Source: JAJDNS01 sp963578825
GTDB taxonomy: Bacteria; Acidobacteriota; Vicinamibacteria; Fen-336
Direction of reading: 5' to 3'
Assembly (NCBI GenBank): GCA_963578825.1
Contig: CAUZDW010000018.1
Location: forward strand, 1 to 64,000
DNA: 64,000 nt
Numbering within the stretch: the stretch's first letter is position 1; every line of letters starts with the position of its first letter. Below are positions 1 to 9,064 of the stretch, in pieces. The position numbers and the translations under genes are program-made. The notes beneath the pieces are model-generated. The model made no database searches. It was not told where the DNA came from and saw only the letters and a list, made by a program, of their open reading frames with translations.

Positions 1-1369
<1,369 letters not shown>

Positions 1370-1373
1370 GGCT

Positions 1374-4300
1374 CTACTCCCGTGTCAGCGTGGCATCCAG
1401 GTTCAGGAGGACGCTGGCCACCGAGGCCAGGGCGGCGCGGTCCGCATCGATGGGTTCGTCCGGACCTGCAGCGAGGAGCGCTCGCGCGGCCGGGGCGTTC
1501 GCTTCGAATCGAGCGGCCTCGCGCTGGTAGAACGCCACGAGATCCGCCAGGTCGGCCTCCCCTGGCTGACGGGTCGTGCAGAGCCGGTGCCCACGGACGA
1601 TCCGGTCGGCCGGGGAGACGCCGCCTTCGGCTGCCATGCGGTCCGCCAGCGCCCGCGCCGCTTCCACGAACACGGGATCGTTGAGTGTCGTCAAAGCCTG
1701 GAGGGGGGTGTTGGTCAGCACCCGCCGGGCCGTGCAGACCTCCCGGCTCGGCGCGTCGAAGGTCGCCATGCTCGGGTAGGGCGAGGTGCGGCGCCAGAAC
1801 GTGTACAGGCTCCGCCGGTTCAGGGCATCGCCGCTGCTCGTCTCCCAGCGGAAGTCGCTGTAGGGGACGTTCCAGATTCCCTCGGGCTGCATCGGGTAGA
1901 CGCTGGGTCCTCCGAGGGTCGGGGAGAGGAGGCCCGACGCGGCCAGGGCGATGTCCCGGACCATCTCGGCCTCCACCCGGAACCGAGCCCCGCGGGCGAG
2001 GAGGCGGTTGGCCGGGTCCCGTTCGAGGAGGGTCGGGGACGTGGCGGAGGACTGTCTGTACGTGGCCGACGTCACGATCGTTCGCAACAGGGCCTTCTGG
2101 CTCCATCCCCCCTCGACGAGCTCGACCGCCAGCCAATCGAGGAGCGCGGGGTGGGACGAGGGCTCGCCCTGTGTGCCGAAGTCCTCGCTGGTGAGCACGA
2201 GCCCGCGGCCGAACAGCGTCTCCCAGAAGCGGTTGACGGCGACTCGAGCGGTGAGAGGATTCTCCGGGCTGACGAGCCACCGGGCCAGGCCCAGGCGGTT
2301 CGGGGGCTCGCCCACGTCCAGATGGCCCAGGGCCGCCGGGATTGCCGCGTAGGCTCGCTCACCGGGGCTCGTGAAGCTGCCTTTTCCCTGAAGAGAGTGG
2401 ACGGCAGCTCGAAGCCTGGTCGCTCCTGCATGACGAGGGCGGTCAGGACATTCATCTCCTCGAACTCGTCGGGTATGGCCCGCAGTCGGTCCCGTGCCTC
2501 ATCGAGCGACGGTGCGATGGGCCGGAACCACCCGAGGAGCTCCTCGTGATCCTCGAGCGTCCGCTCGCCCCGGGGCGTCTCCAGGACACGACGGATCCCC
2601 GGGGGAACGGACAGGCCTCCGTAGGGGCGGGTCGAATCGGTGGCCGAGAGGCGGAAGCGTCCGAGGCTGGAGCGGACGTGGGGCCAGCGGGCCTTGAACT
2701 CCAGGCGGAACGTCAGGGTTCTTCCGCCGCGGGCGTGTCCGTTGGGGGGTGAGACTCTCGCCGGGCCCTGCGGCTTCTCACACGCCAGGATCGTGTAATG
2801 AGGAGCCCCGATCTCGGCCTCGGTGGTGACGCCCCAGCCCGTCGAGGAGTGACCGTCGATGGCCAGCGCCGCCTCTCGGCCGGGATCGGCGGTGTCCGCG
2901 GCGGCACGGGCCAGCGGAAGTGGAAGGTCGCCTTCGCTCACTGTGACGCCGATGACGATGAAGGCCCCGGAGTCCGCACGCCCGGGACCCCCGTGGGGCA
3001 GGGACGGGTCCGGCAGCGCTTCTAGCCGAAACGCCGTGATGCGGGCAAAAGCCGTCCGAGCGGTGAGCGTATAGGTGTCGTTGCTCTTCTTGAGATCCCC
3101 TGTCATCCGGATCGAGCCGTCCTCGAGCATCTCGAATCCGGCGTCGCTCTCCGCCTCGAACGACACGAGCTCGAGGGGAGTGAAGACCGGCGCCGGCCCC
3201 TCGGTCTCCTCCTCGAACGCCGCCATGTCGTCGGAGAGATCCCGGGTCTCGATCTCGAACCGCAGCGTGTCGGCTTCCAGTCGCAGGGCCTCCTGCCGTC
3301 TCGCCTCCGCCGGTGTCGGCAGCTCGAGCACCGGCTCGTGCACCCACTTGTCCACGACCTCGCCTCCGGCGCCGTGGACCGAGTACTCCACGTTGTCGAA
3401 GAACGCCATCATCCGGTAGTAGTCCTTCTGAGAGAAGGGGTCGAACTTGTGGTTGTGGCACTGGGCGCACGCGATGGTGCTTCCCAGCCACACGGTGCCT
3501 GTGGTGCCGACACGGTCCACTGGGCCTCGAACCGTTGCTCCTCGACATCGATGCCGCCTTCCTGGTTGAGCTGGCTGTTGCTGTGGAAGCCGGTGGCGAT
3601 CCTCTGCTCGATGGTGGCGCCGTCCAGCATGTCTCCGGCGATCTGCTCCACGGTGAAGTCCCGAAAAGACATATCGCTGTTGAACGCGTCGATCACCCAG
3701 TCGCGGTAGACCCAGGCGACTCTCGGGCGGTCCTTTTCGTACCCGTTGCTGTCCGCGTAGCGAGCCAGGTCGAGCCACGGCCTCGCCCAGCGCTCCCCAT
3801 TAGTGGGGCGACGCCAGGAGCCGATCCACCACCACCTCGTATGCCTCGGGAGAGTCGTCTGCCAGGAAGGCGTCGATCTCTTCGGGGGTGGGAGGCAGTC
3901 CCACCAGGTCCAGGCTCAGGCGGCGGATCAACGTCTCCCGATCGGCTTCGGCGGAGGGCGTGAGCCCCTCCTCCTCGAGCCGTGCGAGAACGAACGCGTC
4001 GATGGGGTTTCGCACCCAGTCCCCGTCGTGCACCTGGGGAGGAGTGGGCCGGACCGGCGGGACATAGGCCCAATGCCCGGTCCGGCCGGCTGCCTCCGCA
4101 GATTGGGCCACGCCTTCGGGTCCAGGGGCTCCTGCATCGATCCACGCGGTGATGAGCGCGATCTCGTCGGGGGAAAGCGGAGGCTTCCCGTCGGGCATGC
4201 GGGGCTCCATCTCGCCGGTGATGTGCAGGACGATCAGGCTCTCGGCGGCGTTGCCCGGCACGATCACGCTCCCCGAGAGCGCACCCTTCCGGGCCTCGGC

Positions 4301-4510
4301 GTAGGAGTCGAGACGTAGAAAGCTCTCCTGCTTCTCCGGGCCGTGACACGACACGCACCGCGCGGCGAAGATGGGTGCCACGTCACGCTGGAAATCGGGG
4401 CCCCCGGCGGTGGATGGCACGCCTGGAGAACCCTTCAGGCTGCAGCCGGCAGCGCTCGTCACCCCGAGCACCACCGCCAGCGACACGGCTTGCCGACCGC
4501 TGCGCCTCAT
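1374..4510 (-). pseudogene. PSCyt1-PSCyt2(DUF1549)-PSD1(DUF1553) protein, broken by three frameshifts
   Basis: A gene of about 1046 codons is spread over three frames. It starts at ATG 4510 behind GGAGG with a lipoprotein signal (VLGVTSAAGC). PSCyt1 follows with the haem motif CVSCHG, then DUF1549 (CAQCHNHKFDPF, a second CxxCH), then the C-terminal DUF1553 part (PPNRLGLARWLVSPENPLTAR). Reading must shift at about 3800 (one extra base, giving PHYGERWARPW), about 3520 (one missing base before VDRVGTTGTVWLG) and about 2381 (one missing base in a C/T run before GSFTSPGERAYAAIP). With these repaired the protein is collinear with normal family members. These proteins pair with DUF1501 proteins and are presumed to be periplasmic c-type cytochrome-like components of polysaccharide or sulfated-compound breakdown. 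It is either a recent pseudogene or three assembly errors. Confidence 0.8.
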
Positions 4511-4616
4511 CGCCTCGACCTCCGCCGCCCGGACCCGATGCCATGGAGAACGACTGGCCGAGTCTATCAGCAGAGGACCGCGGGGGTCCATCTCACGCCA
4601 ATGTAGACTTCGTGGC

Positions 4617-4841
4617 ATGGAAGTCGTCGATGTGTTTGGCACCGTGGCGGTCGCCGCGATGGCGCTCTGCTACGCCCTGGAGGAGCACTCCGACCGATTC
4701 ATTCTGCTCTTCGCGGTGGCCTGCCTGGCCTCTTCCGGGTACGCGGTGGCGATCCGCTCATGGCCGTTCGCGACCGTGGAGCTCCTCTGGGCGGGGGTCG
4801 CCTTGCGGCGGTGGATCCGGGCCACACGGCCCAGCCCTTGA
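4617..4841 (+). CDS. small two- or three-helix membrane protein, unknown function
   Basis: A 74-residue ORF from ATG 4617 to TGA 4841. It has hydrophobic segments at about 8-20 (FGTVAVAAMALCY), 28-45 (FILLFAVACLASSGYAV) and 50-65, and an Arg-rich C-terminal tail (RRWIRATRP), as expected of an inner-membrane protein with a cytoplasmic tail. It diverges from the PSCyt1/PSD1 gene across a 106-bp gap, so that gap should hold both promoters. Its TGA lies inside the -35 box of the MerR-type promoter that follows, so its end is fixed by, or fixes, that promoter. I do not recognise a characterised family. A coding role is supported by the membrane-protein pattern and the tight packing with the downstream promoter. 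Confidence 0.6.
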   Translation: MEVVDVFGTVAVAAMALCYALEEHSDRFILLFAVACLASSGYAVAIRSWPFATVELLWAGVALRRWIRATRPSP

Positions 4842-4868
4842 CTTGAAGTGCACTTCAATGTGTAGCCT
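4838..4868 (+). promoter_or_regulatory. MerR-class promoter/operator
   Basis: The -35 box TTGACT (4838-4843) and a -10-like TAGCCT (4863-4868) are 19 bp apart. The spacer holds a perfect 16-bp palindrome, TTGAAGTGCACTTCAA, at 4843-4858. Overlong 19-20 bp spacers with a central dyad are the hallmark of promoters untwisted by MerR-family activators (merT, zntA, copA), and the layout closely resembles the ZntR-type site. It lies 28 bp upstream of the Cys-rich membrane protein at 4897, whose operon also contains a merR gene. Confidence 0.75.
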
Positions 4869-4896
4869 TCCTGAGAACGGGCTCGAAGGAGGGACC

Positions 4897-5583
4897 ATGA
4901 CTGAATCGACCGCTTCGGACGCTGGCGCGGGGACCTGTGGTTGCCAGGATGTTTGCGATCTCCCGACGGAAGCACTCCAGGATCGTTTGGCGATGATTCG
5001 CCGCGGAATCCTCCCCCTGGCGACGCGCCGCGAGGCCCTCTCCGACGGCATGGTGTTCGAGTTCAAGCACGCTCCCGCGATCCAAAAGACACTCGAGGAC
5101 TTTACCGAGTTCGAGCGCGAGTGCTGTAGCAGCCTCACCTGGAACGTCCGCGCGATTCCGGGGGAGATGCTGCGGTTCAGCGTCCAGGGGCTGCCGCCGA
5201 CCTCGGATTTCTTTCGGGTCATCGATGGTCCAGGAGAGGCAGCCGCTCCGGGGCTCCTCAAACGGCTGACCCAGGCGGCCGGCCTCGGCGCCGGCAGCGC
5301 TTTGCTCTTGTGCTGCGTGCTTCCCATGGGAGTTGTCGCGCTGACCGGTGCGGCTGTGGCGGCACCGCTCGCGAAACTGGACGATCCGATGGTGATCAGC
5401 GCCGGCGCTGCCATTCTTGCGGTGCCCGCCTGGCTTTGGCTTGGGAGACGCAGCGGCAGCTCCAGCAAGACAGACGGACTGTGGCTGCCGAGGCGCGGCG
5501 CCGGCAGTGCAGTCCGCCGTGAGTCCCGGCCTCTCACCCGTATCGAGGGACGGAGATGGGTGAGCTCAGTATCGGTGAGGTAG
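4897..5583 (+). CDS. MerT/MerF-like metal-transport membrane protein with N-terminal Cys-rich domain (C-terminal frameshift likely)
   Basis: A 228-residue ORF from ATG 4897 with an AAGGAGGG ribosome site. The N-terminal soluble part has C14, C16 and C20 (TCGCQDVC) and a vicinal pair C76-C77 (ERECCSSLTW). Two membrane helices follow at about 127-153 and 163-182. The first contains a vicinal pair followed by Pro (LLLCCVLPMG, C139-C140), as in mercuric transporters of the MerT/MerF/MerC type. The listed C-terminus after residue 193 looks out of frame: dropping one base near 5479 gives KTDGCGCRGAAPA and a stop at 5561-5563. The MerR-class operator upstream and merR downstream support a metal, probably mercury, uptake or resistance role. 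No merA reductase is present in the window. Specificity is inference. Confidence 0.7.
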   Translation: MTESTASDAGAGTCGCQDVCDLPTEALQDRLAMIRRGILPLATRREALSDGMVFEFKHAPAIQKTLEDFTEFERECCSSLTWNVRAIPGEMLRFSVQGLPPTSDFFRVIDGPGEAAAPGLLKRLTQAAGLGAGSALLLCCVLPMGVVALTGAAVAAPLAKLDDPMVISAGAAILAVPAWLWLGRRSGSSSKTDGLWLPRRGAGSAVRRESRPLTRIEGRRWVSSVSVR

Positions 5584-5932
5584 CGGGGAGGGCCGGTCTG
5601 GCAACCTCAGCCATCCGTTACTACGAACGAGAGGGGCTGTTGCCCCGCGCTGGTCGACGCAGCGGACAACGTGTGTACGACGGAGCATCCTCGATCGATT
5701 GACCGTCATTGGCTTGGCGAAGAATACTGGGTTTACGGTTGCGGAGATACGTCGGCTCCTGGGTTCGGGAAAGACGGCACCAGGAGCGCGTTGGAGAGCC
5801 CTCGCGGAGAAGAAACTCGCAGAGCTCGAACGCCGGATTGACGAGGCGAAGCGAATGAAGGAAGTCCTCGAGATCGTGACGGGCTGCGAGTGTCCAACCT
5901 TCGCGGATTGCGCAAGAGCGACACGGGACTGA
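5556..5932 (+). pseudogene. merR: MerR-family metal-responsive regulator, frameshifted
   Basis: From ATG 5556 the reading is a classical MerR N-terminus (LSIGEVAGRAGL, then SAIRYYEREGLLP), the winged-helix DNA-binding domain. It runs into an in-frame TGA at 5700-5702. One missing base near 5684 puts ILDRLTVIGLAKNTGFTVAEIRRLL and the rest in the next frame through 5932. The C-terminal dimerisation helix and metal loop end in GCECPTFADC (C-x-C-x5-C), the metal-binding pattern of MerR-family sensors. The equivalent of the MerR Cys79 is not visible, so a metal other than mercury is possible. The start overlaps the upstream membrane-protein gene. The palindromic operator at 4843-4858 is the expected target. 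As written the regulator would be truncated after about 48 residues, leaving the operon without its activator. Confidence 0.75.
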
Positions 5933-6022
5933 ATCCCTCCCCGCGCCGGCGAGCGGGCTCGTCAGTCGCTCTGGCCCACGGTCCAGTGACTCAAGAGGGT
6001 GTCGCGTTTCCTATCGACTATT

Positions 6023-6919
6023 TCAGGATCGCCCCTGGCCTGCAAGCAGCAGGGAAGCCATGCCTCCGGCGCCCTTGGGGAGCAGCACGACCTTGCCGCC
6101 TCCCTGAAGGAGCTTCTGTGTCTCCAGAACCTCGAACATCGCCTCGGCGACCACCGGGTCCTGGGCGATCTTGTGTAGCGTCTCTCCCACGATCTGCGGT
6201 CGCATGGCGGCCGCTCGGGCGAACTCCACCGACGCCTCGCGTTCGGCGTTGCTCGTGATGATCGACACCTGGTTGGCGCCGCCCTGCCGGATCGCCGATG
6301 TGACCTGGCGGAGCCGGTTGACGACCTTCTCTTCGATCTGGTGGATCATGTCGTGGTCGCGAAAGTGGACCTTGCGGATGTAGACCGAGCCGAGGCCGTA
6401 GCCCCACTCCTGCGATTTGGGTGAGACCTCGGCCCGGACGCTGCGGCTCATTGGGTGCCGGTCCTCGAGCATGTCGCCGAGCTTCATGTTCGACAGGCAA
6501 CGGACCGCTGCGCTGGAGACGTTCGCGCGCAGCGAGCCGCGCGGATCGGCGTTCTTGAAGAGAAAGTTCACCGGGTCCGACACGAACATCTCGTACCAGA
6601 CGCCGATTCCCATGGGAGCGCCTTCCTCGGAGTTGACCGCCTGGCTGCGAAGGTACTCCTGGTGGAGGCTCAGGTCGACGACGTGGCGCCGGCCGATCCA
6701 GCGCACGACGAAGGCGGACAACCCCATCCTGGTCGGCAGGAAGTGCAGGCCAGGCTCCTCGATGACGGCGACCACATTTCCGAAGAGGACGTAGACGTGC
6801 GCCGTGCGCTCTTCGACGATCGCGTACAGACCCGCGAGCCGCACGAAGAGCAGGAACACCGGCACGCCGATGAGGAAGAAGAAGAAGGAGAACACGGCCG
6901 CGCTCAGGAAGGCAGTCAT
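6023..6919 (-). CDS. SPFH/Band 7 (stomatin-like) membrane protein, second of a pair
   Basis: 298 residues from ATG 6919. An N-terminal membrane anchor (about 5-30, with a FFFFLIGVPVFLLF core) is followed by a Band 7 domain. Typical elements are FGNVVAVIEEPGLHFLP near 48, the beta-rich core to about 150, then a helical region rich in Ala/Glu (ASVEFARAAAMRP) near 230. The C-terminus is short. The start overlaps the stop of the companion SPFH gene by 4 bp (ATGA), so the two are translationally coupled and probably form a hetero-oligomeric membrane ring like HflK/HflC or other SPFH pairs. No protease or NfeD partner lies next to it. The family is clear; the client is unknown. Confidence 0.85.
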   Translation of the reverse strand: MTAFLSAAVFSFFFFLIGVPVFLLFVRLAGLYAIVEERTAHVYVLFGNVVAVIEEPGLHFLPTRMGLSAFVVRWIGRRHVVDLSLHQEYLRSQAVNSEEGAPMGIGVWYEMFVSDPVNFLFKNADPRGSLRANVSSAAVRCLSNMKLGDMLEDRHPMSRSVRAEVSPKSQEWGYGLGSVYIRKVHFRDHDMIHQIEEKVVNRLRQVTSAIRQGGANQVSIITSNAEREASVEFARAAAMRPQIVGETLHKIAQDPVVAEAMFEVLETQKLLQGGGKVVLLPKGAGGMASLLLAGQGRS

Positions 6920-7902
6920 CGTTGCACCTCCAGGAACGTGCGCTCGGCTTTCCCGTAGAGGTCGACCTTGAGGTTTCGGATGTAGGCCTCGAGGGCGCCC
7001 GACCCGTGGGCCGAGAGCTGGCGCAGCTGCTCGGCCAGGCGAGCCAGCGGCTCGACCTCGGCCTGGGCGTTGAGCGTCTCGATCTCCACGGCTCGCTTCG
7101 ACTGGACGATCTTCTGGTCGGCGGAGGCCTGGGCGAGGCTGATGTCCGATGACACCTCGTTGTGGGCGGTGTTGATCGCCGCCAGCGCGGCCTCGACTTC
7201 CCTGGGAGAGTCGATCTCGGTGATCAACGAGGCGTCCAGGACGATCCCGTAGCGCGCCGCCGACGAGAGACACTCCCGATCCATGTGGTCGTTGATGTCT
7301 CGCAGGTTCTTGCGCAGGTCGTTGATCGAGATTCCCGTCACGTCGCCGGCGTCGAGCTGTCCGTCGTCGGTCCGAGCGGTCCTGGGCGCTTCATAGTTCG
7401 CGATCCTCTCGCGCAGGATCGAGATGAAGTAGCCGAGCACGTGGATGATGGGGCCCCGCACACCGAAGAGATAGGCGTAGAGGTTCCGCTCGGACACGCG
7501 ATAGCGAATCTGGCCCTTGAGGCCCGTGTTGAGCTGGTCTTTCGTGACGGCGTCCAGCATCGTCCCGTTGTGGTTGGCGCTGGGCGATTCGGGGTCCCTC
7601 GGAAGGCTGTGGGTCTGGGTCGCCACGGAGACCTTGTGCACCTTCTCCCATGGCCACTTGAAGTACGGGCCTCCAGGCGGGATGACCTCGACCTGGGGCC
7701 ACGCGTAGCGTTCTCGCTCTTCGGGGCGGAGGTGCGCTCCGAGGGGAGTGTCGGCAATGGTGGCGTCGCCGACGCGCTTGGCGCGGCCGAACGACGTCTT
7801 GACGGCCCGCTCGGCTTGCTGAACCGTGAAGAAGCCCAGCAGTCCCCAGCGGAGGACGAACCAGACGACGAAACCGAATGCGAAGCCCATCAGCACGGCC
7901 AT
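6916..7902 (-). CDS. SPFH/Band 7 (stomatin-like) membrane protein, first of a pair
   Basis: 328 residues from ATG 7902, chosen because AAGGAGG precedes it closely; longer upstream readings lack such a site. One N-terminal transmembrane helix (about 3-25) leads into the SPFH domain: AERAVKTSFGRAKRVG near 31, then the WPQVEVIPPGGPYFKWPWEKVHKVSV segment where the FKWPW signature is typical of SPFH proteins. The C-terminal half is a long helix rich in Ala, Glu and Gln ending near YIRNLKVDLYGKAERTFLEV. The gene is the upstream member of a two-gene operon whose ORFs overlap by 4 bp. SPFH proteins scaffold membrane microdomains and control proteases; which process is served here is not shown by the neighbours. 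Confidence 0.85.
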   Translation of the reverse strand: MAVLMGFAFGFVVWFVLRWGLLGFFTVQQAERAVKTSFGRAKRVGDATIADTPLGAHLRPEERERYAWPQVEVIPPGGPYFKWPWEKVHKVSVATQTHSLPRDPESPSANHNGTMLDAVTKDQLNTGLKGQIRYRVSERNLYAYLFGVRGPIIHVLGYFISILRERIANYEAPRTARTDDGQLDAGDVTGISINDLRKNLRDINDHMDRECLSSAARYGIVLDASLITEIDSPREVEAALAAINTAHNEVSSDISLAQASADQKIVQSKRAVEIETLNAQAEVEPLARLAEQLRQLSAHGSGALEAYIRNLKVDLYGKAERTFLEVQR

Positions 7903-7945
7903 AGGACGCCTCCTTGTCTCTCCATCCCCTCGGCGGGTTGAGCGC

Positions 7946-8974
7946 TCAGTCGTACACGACGGTCTTCGGATTCCTCTCCGTGGCGGAATCCATGATGGCC
8001 AGGATGACCTTCGACACCTTGATGCCGTCGTCCAGCGTGGCGTGGATCGGCGCACCGGTGGCCAGGGAGTCGACGAAGCTTCGGATGCTCTCGTAGGCGA
8101 ACCCGACGTGGCGGTCGCGCACAGCCGGGCCCACGAGACAGTCCGGATGGAAGCTCCGGTCCTCGAGGAAGCACTCGATCATCTGGTTGTGGGTCAGGTC
8201 CATGTTGATCATGCCCCGGGCGCCCAGGACATTGATCTTGATGTCGTTGAAACCCGGGTTCGTATTGGGCACGATCCAGTTGTTCTCGATGGTGGCGACG
8301 ACGCCCGAGCGAAACTCCAGGATGCACTGATAGATGTCGGGGACGTCGATGCCCCTGCTCTTCAGGACCTCGGATCGGGACACCGCGTAGACCCGCTCCA
8401 CCTCGTCCTCCAGCAGGTAACGCAAGACGTCCACGGTGTGGCTTCCGAGGAACCAGAGGACCGAGCTCTTCGCGGCCCACGACAGCATCTCGATGGGAAC
8501 GAAGAGGGTGTCGTTGAGACGCATGTACGCCGAGACGATCTGCCCCAGCTGGCCCTCGTCGATGCTGTTCCGGGCGGCGACGATGGGCGGCGACCAGCGG
8601 GAGTGGAAGTCGACCATGAAGGTGACACCCGCTGCTCTCACTGCCGCCTCAATCCGTGCCAGCTCCTCGTGGGTCGTCGCCAGCGGCTTCTCAACAATGA
8701 TGTGCTTGCCGGCTTCCGCCGCCGCCACGATGGGATCGGCGTGGGCGAAGTCCGGTGTGACCACGGCGACGGCATCGATCTCAGGGTCGGCCAGAAGCTC
8801 CCGGTAGTCTGCGGAGGACTTCTTCGCGCCAAAGTCCGCGGCCACCTGGGCGGCTCTCTTCTCGTCGAGGTCGCAGACCGCTGCGAGGGTGGAGAGGTGG
8901 TGAGTCGAGTAGACCTCGGCGTGACCCCTCCCCCAGAGTCCCGCGCCGATCAGACCGAAACGGATCTTCTTCAT
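7946..8974 (-). CDS. Gfo/Idh/MocA-family NAD(P)-dependent oxidoreductase
   Basis: 342 residues from ATG 8974. The Rossmann N-terminus is explicit (RFGLIGAGLWGRGHAEVY), followed by the family motif VEKPLATTHEE near 94-104, in which the Lys of EKP is a catalytic/cofactor residue. The C-terminal alpha/beta domain contains SHTVDVLRYLL, the position of the His that usually acts in catalysis. Length matches inositol/glucose-fructose oxidoreductase relatives. Substrates are typically sugars or cyclitols; none can be named here. It stands between the SPFH pair and a divergent SDR gene, with 90 bp between the two dehydrogenase starts. A TATACT sequence on the minus strand about 27 bp before the start could be its -10 box. 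Confidence 0.85.
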   Translation of the reverse strand: MKKIRFGLIGAGLWGRGHAEVYSTHHLSTLAAVCDLDEKRAAQVAADFGAKKSSADYRELLADPEIDAVAVVTPDFAHADPIVAAAEAGKHIIVEKPLATTHEELARIEAAVRAAGVTFMVDFHSRWSPPIVAARNSIDEGQLGQIVSAYMRLNDTLFVPIEMLSWAAKSSVLWFLGSHTVDVLRYLLEDEVERVYAVSRSEVLKSRGIDVPDIYQCILEFRSGVVATIENNWIVPNTNPGFNDIKINVLGARGMINMDLTHNQMIECFLEDRSFHPDCLVGPAVRDRHVGFAYESIRSFVDSLATGAPIHATLDDGIKVSKVILAIMDSATERNPKTVVYD

Positions 8975-9064
8975 GGTGTTGTCGGTGCGAAGCAGCGCCG
9001 AGTATATCGCGCCCGGGTTTCCTCCTGTGGCCACGGGGCGCCGGATCCCGTCTACACTGAACGG

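Noticed and set aside
7826..9064. Upstream extension of the SDR frame by about 413 codons
   Set aside because: It is the antisense shadow of the Gfo/Idh and SPFH genes; the SDR reading becomes protein-like only from ATG 9065.
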